Assembly: GCA_042091375.1 (NCBI GenBank)
Contig: JBELHO010000002.1
Coordinates: 108,521 to 172,520 of the forward strand
Direction of reading: 5' to 3'
Length of the DNA: 64,000 nucleotides
Source: JBELHO01 sp042091375
GTDB taxonomy: Bacteria; Pseudomonadota; Gammaproteobacteria; Enterobacterales; Alteromonadaceae
Shown: positions 1 to 9,064 of the stretch, piece after piece
Numbering within the stretch: position 1 is the stretch's first letter
How the letters are laid out: every line of letters starts with the position of its first letter
Program-made: the position numbers and the translations under genes
The notes under the pieces: generated by a model
What the model was told of the DNA's origin: nothing
What the model saw: only the letters and a program-made list of their open reading frames with translations
Databases searched by the model: none

Positions 1-563
1 AAAAACAGACTATTTTACCCCTGCTATTTTGTGTGTTATTCGCTGGTTGCGCAATGCTACCGCCTGAATTGCGCGTCGATGAAAATACTGCACTAACTAC
101 TTTTTCTCAAGTTAAAGACAATCCCGAGAGTGTTCAGGGCGATACCGCTCGCTGGGGGGGCGTTATTGCGCAAGTGACCAATAAAGCCGATAATACCGTA
201 CTTGAAGTTGTTCACTTTTCGTTAAACTCTTCCAGCAGACCCGTTCAAAAAGATAAAACGTTAGGCCGATTTAAAGTGGTTTATAAGGGATTACTCGATC
301 CACTCATCTATAAAACCGGTCGAAGTATTACTGCGCTAGGGCAAGTATTACCCTCAGAAGATGGTGTCATTGGCGAGCACCAATATCAATACCCTGTGCT
401 GAAAGCCAGTGCTATTCATTTGTGGAAAGATATTGAAAAGGTAGAGACTCGGCTGAGTAATGACCCTTTTTGGTATACGCCATCATATTGGTACTATCCC
501 CGTGGGCGCTATCCTCGCCCGATAGTGATCAAGCAACCCACTAATAAAAGCGCGACTAAATAG
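1..563 (+). CDS. Slp-family outer-membrane lipoprotein (5' end cut by window)
   Basis: The reading frame is open to the window edge, so the true start is missing. Read from base 3 it gives KQTILPLLFCVLFAGC, the end of a lipoprotein signal peptide with lipobox LFAGC, so the GTG at 33 is not the start. The mature part (PPELRVDENTALTTFSQV, then an OB-like GDTARWGGVIAQV segment) has the layout of Slp/YeaY lipoproteins, which are anchored in the outer membrane. In E. coli the Slp paralogue YeaY lies next to fadD, and fadD is two genes downstream here, so this is probably the YeaY counterpart. The alpha/beta hydrolase follows after 8 bases, suggesting co-transcription. The precise role of the family is not known. 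Confidence 0.85.
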   Translation, partial: KQTILPLLFCVLFAGCAMLPPELRVDENTALTTFSQVKDNPESVQGDTARWGGVIAQVTNKADNTVLEVVHFSLNSSSRPVQKDKTLGRFKVVYKGLLDPLIYKTGRSITALGQVLPSEDGVIGEHQYQYPVLKASAIHLWKDIEKVETRLSNDPFWYTPSYWYYPRGRYPRPIVIKQPTNKSATK

Positions 564-571
564 TCTTAGCA

Positions 572-1432
572 ATGAGTCAAACTGCTGTCATTGAAAACAT
601 CGATTTTACCTTAGCAGGCATTAATATTCACGGCCTTGCTTGCGGCAGTGAAAATGATGATTTGGTGTTATGTCTACACGGCTGGTTAGATAATGCCGCT
701 AGTTTTATCCCATTAATGACTGAATTAAAGGGCAAGCGAGTAATTGCTATTGATTGGCCCGGACATGGTTGGTCATCGCACCGCGATCTTAACTCTCACT
801 ATCACTTTATTGATTACGTATACGATTTATTGTCGCTGTTCGAATTAAACCAGTGGCCTAAAATAGCAATTGTTGCTCACTCTATGGGAGCTATGGTGGC
901 GTCGGCTTTCACCGCCGCCTTCCCAGAAAAAGTTAGCACCTTGACCATCATTGATTCGATAGGATTACTCAGTGCTGAAGCTGAGGAAACAACAAAACAA
1001 TTGCGCCTAGGTATGCAAAGTCGCTTAAAAACCAGCAACAGCAAAAAAACACGGCATCACAGTCGAAAATCAGCAATTGACGCGCGAATGGCGGTCTCAG
1101 ATTTACAATACCCACAAGCTGAATTGATCATTAACCGAGGGTTAAAGCAAATGAGTGATGGTTTGCAGTGGCGATCTGATCAACGTTTACGCAATATTTC
1201 ACCCTACCGTTTTACGTTGCAACAAGCCGAGCAATTGGTAGGCGATTTAATTGTGCCAGTACAACTGATATACGGCGATAAAGGCTTACCAATGGTAAAG
1301 CAAGCTATAAAACACTTTTCACCTTTGATCACCGATTTTCAAAGTCACCAACTGATCGGTGGGCATCATATTCACATGGAGCAGGCGCAAGCATCAGCAG
1401 CGCTTATTTTAACTTTTCTTGCCAATCGTTGA
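572..1432 (+). CDS. Alpha/beta hydrolase
   Basis: A 286-residue alpha/beta-hydrolase-fold enzyme, probably a cytoplasmic esterase or acyl hydrolase. Visible motifs are the oxyanion strand HGWLDN (residues 36-41), the nucleophile elbow AHSMGA with Ser104, and a C-terminal catalytic His in the GGHHIHME stretch. No signal peptide is seen. It starts 8 bases after the Slp gene and lies before fadD, so a lipid-linked substrate is reasonable, but the sequence alone does not set the substrate. No clear Shine-Dalgarno is present, which fits translational coupling to the upstream gene. Confidence 0.85.
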   Translation: MSQTAVIENIDFTLAGINIHGLACGSENDDLVLCLHGWLDNAASFIPLMTELKGKRVIAIDWPGHGWSSHRDLNSHYHFIDYVYDLLSLFELNQWPKIAIVAHSMGAMVASAFTAAFPEKVSTLTIIDSIGLLSAEAEETTKQLRLGMQSRLKTSNSKKTRHHSRKSAIDARMAVSDLQYPQAELIINRGLKQMSDGLQWRSDQRLRNISPYRFTLQQAEQLVGDLIVPVQLIYGDKGLPMVKQAIKHFSPLITDFQSHQLIGGHHIHMEQAQASAALILTFLANR

Positions 1433-1773
1433 ACAACTCAGGCTGCTACGCCCCAATATAAAGCTACAAATCATATCAGCTTTGCGCTTATTTGATTGAC
1501 GTAGTAACAATATGCAGCTTTGAATTAACTGTTTATATTCTACTTATTAGTTTAATAAACAATAAGTTAATTTCTAATGCATATGAAAGGTCATCGGAAT
1601 GCTCAGCAATAGTCTAGTCTTTTCAGTAAAAGTGCTAGACATTGGCTTAAGATTGACGATAATGTTATTCAAACACCTGTTTAAAAAGAAGTGTAGTCAT
1701 TCGTATCCAATGACAGTGATAAACAACAATTACATAAGTTTTTTGGATGAAGTTGCAAGTAGAGGAAATGGTA
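1433..1773. other. Intergenic leader of fadD
   Basis: This is 341 bases without a convincing gene. It holds the PsrA-like palindrome at 1668-1685 and a ribosome binding site AGAGGA at 1761-1766. A 74-codon frame (1599-1823) crosses it but resembles nothing and runs into fadD, so I treat it as chance. Confidence 0.6.
1668..1685. promoter_or_regulatory. PsrA-like operator upstream of fadD
   Basis: TTCAAACACCTGTTTAAA is a near-perfect inverted repeat, TTCAAAC and GTTTAAA around four bases. It matches the (G/C)AAAC-N(2-4)-GTTT(G/C) pattern recognised by PsrA, the TetR-type acyl-CoA-responsive repressor that controls beta-oxidation genes in many Alteromonadales and pseudomonads. It lies about 90 bases upstream of the fadD start. 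Assignment to PsrA is inference from motif and target. Confidence 0.6.
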
Positions 1774-3429
1774 GTGCAAAAAGTCTGGTTAGAGAAAAGT
1801 TATCCCCCCGGTGTACCTCATGAGATAGATCCCGATAAATATTCGTCATTGGTTGAAATGTTCAATAAATATGTTGGCATATATGCTGAACGACCAGCGT
1901 TTATTAATATGGGTGCGGAAATCACTTTTGCTGAGCTTGAACAACAATCTCAGGCATTCGCCGCCTATTTACAACAAGAATTTGGTTTAGTAAAAGGCGA
2001 TAAATTCGCCATTATGGTGCCCAACTGCTTACAGTACCCCGTGGCGCTATTTGGCGCGCTATTGGCAGGTCTGACGGTTGTTAACGTCAATCCCCTGTAC
2101 ACAGCACGCGAGCTCGAACATCAGCTAAAAGACTCTGGTGCTAAGGCTATGTTGATCATCGAAAACTTTGCTCATACTCTTGAACAAGTCATAGACAATA
2201 CCGCCTTAGAAAATGTGATATTAACTTCACTTGGTGATCGACTGGGAACCGTCAAAGGAACCATAGTTAATTGCGCAGTAAAATACCTTAAAAAAATGGT
2301 GCCTGCATTCACCTTAGCTAATACCACGCGTTTTAATACGGTATTGAAGAAAGGCAAACTGTTGACATATACGCCAGTCGAACTCACTGCTGATGACTTG
2401 GCATTTTTGCAATATACAGGTGGTACTACTGGACTGTCAAAAGGGGCGATGTTAACCCATAGAAACATGATGTCGAATATGCAACAGTCAAAAGCGACCA
2501 TCAAACCGCAATTAGAAGAAGGTAAAGAATTAGTGGTAACCGCATTACCTCTTTATCACATCTTTGCCTTAACAGCCAACTGCTTACTCTTTCTCACTTT
2601 GGGTGGCTCCAATTTATTGATCACCAATCCCAGAGACATGCCGGGATTTGTCAAAGAACTGGCCAAATATCGTTTTTCTACCATCACAGGGGTTAATACC
2701 TTGTTCAATGGTTTGTTAAATACCCCTGGATTTGCCGATTTAGATTTTAGCGGTTTAAAAGTTGCACTCGGTGGTGGTATGGCGGTGCAAAGACCTGTTG
2801 CTGAGCATTGGGAAAGTGTGACTAAAACTCGTCTTTTAGAAGGTTATGGCCTAACAGAATGTGCTCCACTCGTGACCTTGTGTCCATATAATCAAGAAAA
2901 ATACAGTGGTAATATTGGTTTGCCGGCTCCGTCTACGGACGTGAAAATTATGCTTGAAAATGGTGAGGAAGCGGCAATCGGTGAGTCTGGTGAAATGTGG
3001 GTTAAAGGCCCACAAGTGATGTTGGGTTATTACAATCGCCCTGAAGCAACCGATGAAATCTTAAAAGATGGTTGGTTGGCCACAGGAGACATTGCTTTTA
3101 TGGATGAAAATGGCTTTTTCAAAATAGTCGATCGAAAAAAAGACATGATCATTGTTTCTGGTTTTAACGTTTTCCCCAATGAAATCGAAGAAGTTGCGGT
3201 TTCTCATCCCGGTATTATTGAAGCTGCGGCAGTAGGCGTTGCTCATGAGGTTTGCGGTGAAGAGGTAAAATTGTTTGCGGTAAGAAAAGATAAATCAATT
3301 AGCGAAAAATCACTTATAGAGCATTGTCGCAGTGGATTAACTAACTATAAAGTGCCTAAACACATTGAATTTAGAGATGAATTGCCTAAAACCAATGTCG
3401 GTAAAATATTGCGCCGAGAGTTGCGCTAA
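1774..3429 (+). CDS. fadD: Long-chain-fatty-acid--CoA ligase FadD
   Basis: FadD activates long-chain fatty acids to acyl-CoA at the inner membrane, coupled to FadL import, and feeds beta-oxidation. The protein carries the AMP-binding P-loop YTGGTTGLSKG, the motif GYGLTECAP, and the fatty-acyl-CoA-synthetase signature with TGD and DRKKDMIIVSGFNVFP near the C-terminus. I chose the GTG at 1774: AGAGGA ends 7 bases before it, and the product begins MQKVWLEKSYPPGVP, aligning with the E. coli start MKKVWL. An ATG at 1768 and one at 1747 are in frame but badly placed for the ribosome site. At 551 residues it is near the family length of about 560. A PsrA-like box lies upstream, so de-repression by acyl-CoA is expected. 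Confidence 0.95.
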   Translation: MQKVWLEKSYPPGVPHEIDPDKYSSLVEMFNKYVGIYAERPAFINMGAEITFAELEQQSQAFAAYLQQEFGLVKGDKFAIMVPNCLQYPVALFGALLAGLTVVNVNPLYTARELEHQLKDSGAKAMLIIENFAHTLEQVIDNTALENVILTSLGDRLGTVKGTIVNCAVKYLKKMVPAFTLANTTRFNTVLKKGKLLTYTPVELTADDLAFLQYTGGTTGLSKGAMLTHRNMMSNMQQSKATIKPQLEEGKELVVTALPLYHIFALTANCLLFLTLGGSNLLITNPRDMPGFVKELAKYRFSTITGVNTLFNGLLNTPGFADLDFSGLKVALGGGMAVQRPVAEHWESVTKTRLLEGYGLTECAPLVTLCPYNQEKYSGNIGLPAPSTDVKIMLENGEEAAIGESGEMWVKGPQVMLGYYNRPEATDEILKDGWLATGDIAFMDENGFFKIVDRKKDMIIVSGFNVFPNEIEEVAVSHPGIIEAAAVGVAHEVCGEEVKLFAVRKDKSISEKSLIEHCRSGLTNYKVPKHIEFRDELPKTNVGKILRRELR

Positions 3430-3489
3430 TGTTTTCAATTTAAGCGATTCATTTGAGCAGTAAAATTCGATCTGTTGAGTGTCTAATGA

Positions 3490-3530
3490 AAAAAACCAGT
3501 TACTTCGTTGCATAAGTAACTGGTTTTTTT
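3490..3530. terminator. Bidirectional terminator, fadD / yciK
   Basis: A perfect stem, AAAACCAGTTACTT and its complement around an 8-base loop, is flanked by an A-run on the left and a T-run on the right. It can therefore stop transcription of fadD from the left and of the converging yciK from the right. Confidence 0.9.
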
Positions 3531-3583
3531 GTGAGGGTTTACCTCTGCTGGTAACATACTTGACAGTAATGGCTAGAGATTAA

Positions 3584-4321
3584 CTATTGGGCATTAATTA
3601 TCTGGCCATTAATGCCCTTACTTTCATCAGACATCAAATAAACATACAAGGGCATAATATCTTCAGGGCTGGCAATTTTATTTTGATCCTCTGCTGGATA
3701 GGCTCTTACCCGCATTGGCGTTGCGGTTGCACCGGGGCGAATAGCGTTGGTTCGCAAACTGGTATTGTCGTATTCGTCAGCGATCACTTGGGTCAAACCT
3801 TCAGTCGCAAATTTTGACACGCTGTATGCTCCCCAAAATGCTCGGCCTCTATTGCCAACTCCTGAGCTGGTAAAAACTAAAGAACTGTTTTCTGCCAAAA
3901 GCATAGTTGGTATCAGTGCTTGCGCCATTAAATGTTGAGCGGTGATATTAACCTGCATCACTTGGTGCCATATTTTTTGATCGATTTGCCCATAAGGTGT
4001 TAAATCACCTAACATCGAAGCGTTTAATAATGCCCCGTCTAATCGGCCAAATTGATTGCCAATAGTAGCCGCCATATCTTGGTAGTTTTGCTGGGTTGCT
4101 CCGTGCAAATCTAAGGGGATAATTGCCGGTTCAGCACCGCCTTGAGCAAGTATTTGATCGTAAACGGCTTCGAGTTTACTGACGGTTTTACCCAGCAAAA
4201 TAACGGTTGCACCTAAACTGGCGTAAGTTAGTGCTGCTTGACGACCAATACCACTGCCCGCGCCAGTGACCAGAATTGTTTTGTTGTTTAAGCTATTTGC
4301 TATAATGGTGTGGTTAAACAT
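3584..4321 (-). CDS. yciK: YciK-family short-chain dehydrogenase
   Basis: A 245-residue cytoplasmic Rossmann-fold oxidoreductase. The NAD(P) motif TGAGSGIG is near residue 19, followed by the NAS element (ALLNASMLGDLTP), catalytic Ser in FTSSGVGNRGRAFW, and YSVSK. The blocks FTSSGVG-RGRA-WGAY-SKFATEG and ASPEDIMPLYVYLM are characteristic of YciK, whose physiological substrate is unknown. It converges on fadD and shares its terminator. The ATG has no good Shine-Dalgarno but gives the expected N-terminus just before the nucleotide-binding strand. Confidence 0.9.
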   Translation of the reverse strand: MFNHTIIANSLNNKTILVTGAGSGIGRQAALTYASLGATVILLGKTVSKLEAVYDQILAQGGAEPAIIPLDLHGATQQNYQDMAATIGNQFGRLDGALLNASMLGDLTPYGQIDQKIWHQVMQVNITAQHLMAQALIPTMLLAENSSLVFTSSGVGNRGRAFWGAYSVSKFATEGLTQVIADEYDNTSLRTNAIRPGATATPMRVRAYPAEDQNKIASPEDIMPLYVYLMSDESKGINGQIINAQ

Positions 4322-4468
4322 AAAAAAGTAACGTTAATATAAAATGACGATTCTACGCTGTGCAAACTCAACTGACGAGTAAAATCTTATTGATAGTGGC
4401 AAAAAAATGATTTTATTGTCGATAAATGCAAAAACAGCTAGCACAAAGCTTATTCTTGGGTTAAGTTT

Positions 4469-4485
4469 AACTGGTCTAACAAGTT
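4469..4485. promoter_or_regulatory. FadR-like operator upstream of the lipase gene
   Basis: AACTGGTCTAACAAGTT matches the FadR consensus AACTGGTCNGACCNGTT at all but two defined positions, with an intact left half. It lies 100 bases before the lipase ATG. FadR is the acyl-CoA-sensing GntR-type regulator of fatty-acid degradation and synthesis. Binding here is inference, but the target, a lipid-degrading surface enzyme, makes sense. Confidence 0.6.
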
Positions 4486-4584
4486 AAATTTTTGATATGT
4501 TGCATTAACTGTATTAATTTATGCGTCATTAAAATTTAACTTGCACAATATATAAATAATAAGACTAGTCCTTGGGGAGATAAA

Positions 4585-7050
4585 ATGAAAAAGCTAGTTC
4601 TCAGTATTGCCATCGCTGCCAGCATTGGCCTGACTGCCTGTGATGATGAAACAATAAAAGACGTTCAACAAGAAGTTGCTGCTAATGGCCCTGCAGTAAC
4701 GCCATCAGCTCGTGTGGTATTTGACCCTACCAACGGTGTCTTATCTGTGCCGAATGATTTACTCTTTCAAGGCTCAGTAGATGGCACTTTGCAAATACCA
4801 GGTGAACAAGGCACATTGGCAGATAATGCCGATCCTCAATTAGCTTTAGGTACGCAAGATGGATGGTCTATTGCTCAACCGTTTGTGCTAGCAATTGACT
4901 TTCCCGCCGGCACTGGATTAGATTCACCTTCAGTGTTTAGCGCTGATTCGGTTAAAATTTATCAAGCGACTATGGGCGGTGACGCCACAGATGCCGATTG
5001 TGCAGCTGTTGAGCGCGGTTTAGCCTGTAAAATAGTTAAAGAATTGGTATTTGGCGTAGATTTTATTGCCCAAGCTTCTGGTAATAGTGTTTCTATCATA
5101 CCAACCAAGCCGCTAGCGGCTAAAACGACTTACCTAGTGGCATTGACTGATAGCCTCAAAGACAACAACGGCAAAGCTGTTGCGCCTTCAACCACCTATG
5201 AGCTAGTCAAGCAAGATATCACAACAGATCCGTTAGGCAGTGCATCGCAATTGGGTTTACAGTTAATTATCAACAGTTTTGAGACGGCTATCAGCTCTAC
5301 TGGAGTCAATAAAGAAAATATCATTTATACTATGGCGATGACTACCCAATCTACTACTGATGCGATATTCGCAGTTAAGTCGGTAATGGTTGGCAATTTG
5401 CAGCAAGGGGTTTTCCCTACCATAGGTATTCAAGATACTGGCGCGTCGGTTGCTGACATATTGGCCGGATTTCTTCCGCCAGAACAAGTGCCATTATTTC
5501 AAACTGCCAATTACATGCGCGGCAGTATTACACTGCCTTATTACTTAGGTATTCCGTCAATTGCTGATCCAACTGCACCAATGACCGAACGCATTCGTGC
5601 TTTGTGTGATTCAGGTGCGACTTTGGCTGGTTTAGCCGCAAGTAATCCAGCAGCGATCCCTGCAGATGCGGTTAGTGCAACTGATGCGCAATGTATGGCT
5701 ATTTCTGCGGCAAGTGGTTTACCTGCACCAGGTTTACGCGACCTAAGTAGTCTATTCCCTGTTGATGTTGAACGTCACATCACTAAGTTCAATCCAGTGC
5801 CGGCACCAAGTGCCCCGAGCGATATGCCGTGGATTGGTGATCCGGGAACCCTAGATGTGCAAATGACTACACCTGATCTTGCCGTCGCCAATGCCGTTCG
5901 TGCCAGTTTGGGCTTACCAGCATTAGTTAAGCCAGAAAACGGCTTTCCTGTGGTTATGTTGCAACACGGTATAACGTCAAATAAAGAAGCTATGTTGTTG
6001 ATCACTGGTGCTATGTCATTACAAGGTTTAGCCACTGTAGCGATTGATTTCCCACTACACGGCAGTCGCGGTTTTGATCTTAATGGCGACGGTATCGATG
6101 AATTGAACTCGTCAATATCGGCACTGTTTTTTGCTAACTTAGCTAGTCTACCTACTGCACGTGATAACTTGAAGCAAGCGCAAGCTGATATGCTTGGTCT
6201 GCGTTTTGGTTTGAATTTTATCGGTGGTGTTGATCCACTTGGCAATCCGATGGATTTAGAGATAGATACGTCATCAGTCACCTTTTTAGGTAGCTCTTTT
6301 GGGGCAATGAATGGCATGAACTTTTTAGCCTTTGCCAACACTTCATTAGATCCAGCTGTTGACCCTATGTTTGCAGTAAAAGCCGCTTCTCTTAATGTGC
6401 CTGGAATGATGTTTGCTAACTTTGGTATGGAGTCTCCAGCATTTGAAGTGTTAGCCAAGTCTAATTTGACCTTGCAAGCTTCACCTGATTTCCAAGCTTT
6501 AGTGGATGCAACTTATCCAGACGGAGCTGATGCGGGACAGTTAGGTGCTTTGTATGTGCAGTTTTACAATGCCTTATCAGCTGAGCAGCAAGCCGGATTA
6601 GATGCGGTATTTGCCCAGTTTACCTTTGCTGCGGAAACCTTGTTAGATTCAGGTGATCCGATCAGTTCTGTGGACTTGTTGGCTGCGTCACAAACGCCTA
6701 TTCACTTAACTGAAGTGGTTGGTAATGGCGTTGATAACTTGCCAGACCAAGTGGTTACCAATACCGCACCATTTACCCCGTTAGGTGGTACTGATCCTAT
6801 CATACCTCTACTTGGCTTACCTGTAGTATCTAGTACTCTAGCTTCTACTGATGGCTCTCCGGTATCAGGTGCAGTGCGCTTTTTATACGGCTCACACGGT
6901 TCGGCACTTAGCCCAGCTCACACTGATGGCGTCACTGCCAGTCCTGAATATGCCGCTAGGGCAACAGTTGAAATGCAATCGCAAATAGCGACATTTTTAG
7001 CAACTCAAGGGCAGATTATTCTCATTACTGATGAAGAAATGGTCGAATAA
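4585..7050 (+). CDS. VolA/Pla-1-type extracellular lipase lipoprotein
   Basis: An 821-residue lipoprotein lipase. The signal peptide ends in the lipobox LTAC (about residues 17-20), followed by two Asp. The N-terminal half (VVFDPTNGVLSVPNDLLFQGS, then repeated extracellular beta segments) is typical of the Pla-1/cef and VolA family. The C-terminal half has the hydrolase strand VVMLQHGITSNKEAM and the nucleophile elbow FLGSSFGAMNG. VolA of Vibrio cholerae is a surface lysophospholipase supplying fatty acids to FadL and FadD. The strong ribosome site GGGGAGAT precedes the ATG. A FadR-like operator upstream fits control by fatty acids. The exact substrate class cannot be read from the sequence. 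Confidence 0.85.
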   Translation: MKKLVLSIAIAASIGLTACDDETIKDVQQEVAANGPAVTPSARVVFDPTNGVLSVPNDLLFQGSVDGTLQIPGEQGTLADNADPQLALGTQDGWSIAQPFVLAIDFPAGTGLDSPSVFSADSVKIYQATMGGDATDADCAAVERGLACKIVKELVFGVDFIAQASGNSVSIIPTKPLAAKTTYLVALTDSLKDNNGKAVAPSTTYELVKQDITTDPLGSASQLGLQLIINSFETAISSTGVNKENIIYTMAMTTQSTTDAIFAVKSVMVGNLQQGVFPTIGIQDTGASVADILAGFLPPEQVPLFQTANYMRGSITLPYYLGIPSIADPTAPMTERIRALCDSGATLAGLAASNPAAIPADAVSATDAQCMAISAASGLPAPGLRDLSSLFPVDVERHITKFNPVPAPSAPSDMPWIGDPGTLDVQMTTPDLAVANAVRASLGLPALVKPENGFPVVMLQHGITSNKEAMLLITGAMSLQGLATVAIDFPLHGSRGFDLNGDGIDELNSSISALFFANLASLPTARDNLKQAQADMLGLRFGLNFIGGVDPLGNPMDLEIDTSSVTFLGSSFGAMNGMNFLAFANTSLDPAVDPMFAVKAASLNVPGMMFANFGMESPAFEVLAKSNLTLQASPDFQALVDATYPDGADAGQLGALYVQFYNALSAEQQAGLDAVFAQFTFAAETLLDSGDPISSVDLLAASQTPIHLTEVVGNGVDNLPDQVVTNTAPFTPLGGTDPIIPLLGLPVVSSTLASTDGSPVSGAVRFLYGSHGSALSPAHTDGVTASPEYAARATVEMQSQIATFLATQGQIILITDEEMVE

Positions 7051-7073
7051 GCAGTAACACTATTCTTGTTATC

Positions 7074-7101
7074 AAAGCCCTCCGTAGTGAGGGCTTTTTT
7101 T
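7074..7101 (+). terminator. Rho-independent terminator of the lipase gene
   Basis: The stem AAAGCCCTC / GAGGGCTTT has a 6-base loop and is followed by a run of T, 24 bases after the lipase stop. Confidence 0.92.
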
Positions 7102-7163
7102 ATGAGATAATGCCCCCATATGTGATCTCAATATTGATAAACTTTATTTGCTAAGGAAATTTT

Positions 7164-8207
7164 GTGGAATTTTTATATGAATATGGCCTGTTTTTGGCGA
7201 AAGCTGTGACTTTTGTTTTGGCTTTTGCTGCCATTGTTGCCGTAGTTGCTGCTTCGGCAATAAAACAAACCAGTAAAAAAGGACATTTAGAAATTACTGA
7301 TTTATCCGAACAATACGCAGAAGTTGAACAAGATGTCATCGAGCACTTATTGACCAAAGAAGAATTAAAAGAAAAGCAAAAGAAAGATAAAAAAATAGCT
7401 AAAGAGTTAGCCAAGGCTGACAAAAAAAAGGCTAAAGACGAGACAACTGAGCCCAGTCCTAAACTATTTGTTATTGACTTTAAAGGCAGTGTCGATGCCA
7501 AAGAAGTGAATTCATTGCGCGAAGAAGTCTCGGCCATTTTAGCGGTGGCTAAGCCAAACGATGAAGTATTTATTCGCTTGGAAAGCCCTGGTGGTATGGT
7601 TCACGGTTATGGTTTAGCCTCATCTCAGTTAGACCGTATTAGACAACACAATATTCCGTTGACGGCCTCGGTTGATAAAGTGGCAGCCAGTGGTGGTTAC
7701 ATGATGGCATGTGTAGCAAATACCATAGTTTCCGCGCCTTTTGCCATTATCGGTTCGATTGGGGTGATCGCTCAATTACCCAATTTCAATAAATTATTAA
7801 AGAAGAATCATGTTGATTTTGAAATGTTTACTGCCGGCGAATACAAGCGAACTGTTACTATGTTTGGTGAAAATACCGATAAAGGCCGAGAAAAATTTAG
7901 CCAAGAGTTAGAAGATACCCATGTTCTATTTAAAGACTTTGTCAGTGAGCATCGACCTAGCTTAGCACTAGACAAAGTAGCTACCGGAGAGCATTGGTTT
8001 GGTCGTCAAGCAAAAGCGTTGGGCTTGGTTGATGAGATCCAAACCAGTGATGATTATTTACAGTCGCGCAGTAAGTCTCACCAAATAGTCCAAATCCATT
8101 ATGCCACTAAAAAAGGCATAGCAGAAAAATTAGGTAAAGCTGTATCCTTGTCTGTAGACAGTATGATTGGCAAATTATGGCAAAGTAATCGCACTTTCCG
8201 ACAGTAA
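7164..8207 (+). CDS. sohB: SohB, membrane-anchored S49 protease
   Basis: A signal-peptide-peptidase-A-like serine protease of the inner membrane. Residues 8-32 form a membrane anchor, residues 60-95 a very Lys/Glu-rich linker, and the ClpP-like domain runs from about residue 100 to 310. The Ser-Lys dyad is visible: Ser176 in DKVAASGGYMMAC and Lys228 in GEYKRT. The length of 347 matches SohB proteins. The GTG start at 7164 is chosen because AAGGA lies 6 bases before it and the anchor begins at once. The natural substrates are not known; E. coli sohB was found as a multicopy suppressor of htrA. Confidence 0.93.
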   Translation: MEFLYEYGLFLAKAVTFVLAFAAIVAVVAASAIKQTSKKGHLEITDLSEQYAEVEQDVIEHLLTKEELKEKQKKDKKIAKELAKADKKKAKDETTEPSPKLFVIDFKGSVDAKEVNSLREEVSAILAVAKPNDEVFIRLESPGGMVHGYGLASSQLDRIRQHNIPLTASVDKVAASGGYMMACVANTIVSAPFAIIGSIGVIAQLPNFNKLLKKNHVDFEMFTAGEYKRTVTMFGENTDKGREKFSQELEDTHVLFKDFVSEHRPSLALDKVATGEHWFGRQAKALGLVDEIQTSDDYLQSRSKSHQIVQIHYATKKGIAEKLGKAVSLSVDSMIGKLWQSNRTFRQ

Positions 8208-8267
8208 ATTACTCAACATAAGCAGTACTAATTAACATAATTAACGGGGTGAAATAGAGATAGCCAT

Positions 8268-8918
8268 ATGGATGCAGATTTTTGGCACAATTGCTGGCAG
8301 CGCAATTCGTTGGGCTTTCATCAACACAGTGTTCACCCTTTTATTATCGAGCATCTTGCCCCCTTATTGACTTGTCGCCAGCAACAGGTGTTTGTGCCCT
8401 TGTGTGGTAAGTCGCTTGATATGCTCTGGCTAGCACAACACGCAAAGGTCACTGGCGCTGAGTTAAGTGCTATTGCTTGTAGGGACTTTTTCAAACAGAA
8501 TCAACTGCCATATCAGCAAGAATTGCTCGACCAACACAGCCGATATTGGTTTGACAATATCACCTTATTTCAAGGTGATTTTTTTGCGCTGTCGGCGCAA
8601 AGGGTAGGGAATGTAGATTGGATTTATGATCGCGCTGCACTGATCGCTTTACCCAAAGCTTTACAGCAGCAATATGTTACTCACTTATTGAGTTTTTTAT
8701 CCGCATCGACTACTTTGTGTTTAATTACGATAGAATTTCCTCGCAATGAACTCGAAGGACCGCCTTTTCCTGTGTTCGCTGAAGATGTGCACACCTTATT
8801 TAACAATTGCCAAATAGACTGTATTGCCTCTCGTGAGTTAGCCGATAAGCGTTTTGCTCAGCGTACATTTCAAGTCAGTCACCTCGTTGAACGTCTTTAT
8901 TTTATTACTCAGCCATAG
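8268..8918 (+). CDS. tpm: Thiopurine S-methyltransferase (Tpm)
   Basis: A 216-residue SAM-dependent methyltransferase of the TPMT family. The N-terminus MDADFWHNCWQRNSLGFHQ and the SAM-binding block VFVPLCGKSLDMLWLA are hallmark sequences, followed by GAELS and DWIYDRAALIALP. In bacteria these enzymes methylate thiopurines and also selenium or tellurium oxyanions; which is relevant here is unknown. It is cytoplasmic and stands alone downstream of sohB, 60 bases apart, with AGAGATAG before the ATG. Confidence 0.93.
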   Translation: MDADFWHNCWQRNSLGFHQHSVHPFIIEHLAPLLTCRQQQVFVPLCGKSLDMLWLAQHAKVTGAELSAIACRDFFKQNQLPYQQELLDQHSRYWFDNITLFQGDFFALSAQRVGNVDWIYDRAALIALPKALQQQYVTHLLSFLSASTTLCLITIEFPRNELEGPPFPVFAEDVHTLFNNCQIDCIASRELADKRFAQRTFQVSHLVERLYFITQP

Positions 8919-9064
8919 CCAGCAGTTAACTGGTCACAGTAGACTGTTTGCTCAAACCTTGCTTTGCTGATGAGCACAACGTGCATTCTGCAGGATATTT
9001 TACTGTGATAATTTATCAATTCTGGTAGATTACCACTAACAATAAAAAAAAGGACTCCCGTTCA

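Noticed and set aside
1599..1823. 74-codon plus-strand frame before fadD
   Set aside because: It spans the PsrA-like operator and overlaps the fadD start and its ribosome site; no similarity is recognised.
5775..6458. Long minus-strand frame inside the lipase gene
   Set aside because: Shadow of the real gene; low-complexity product without any family feature.
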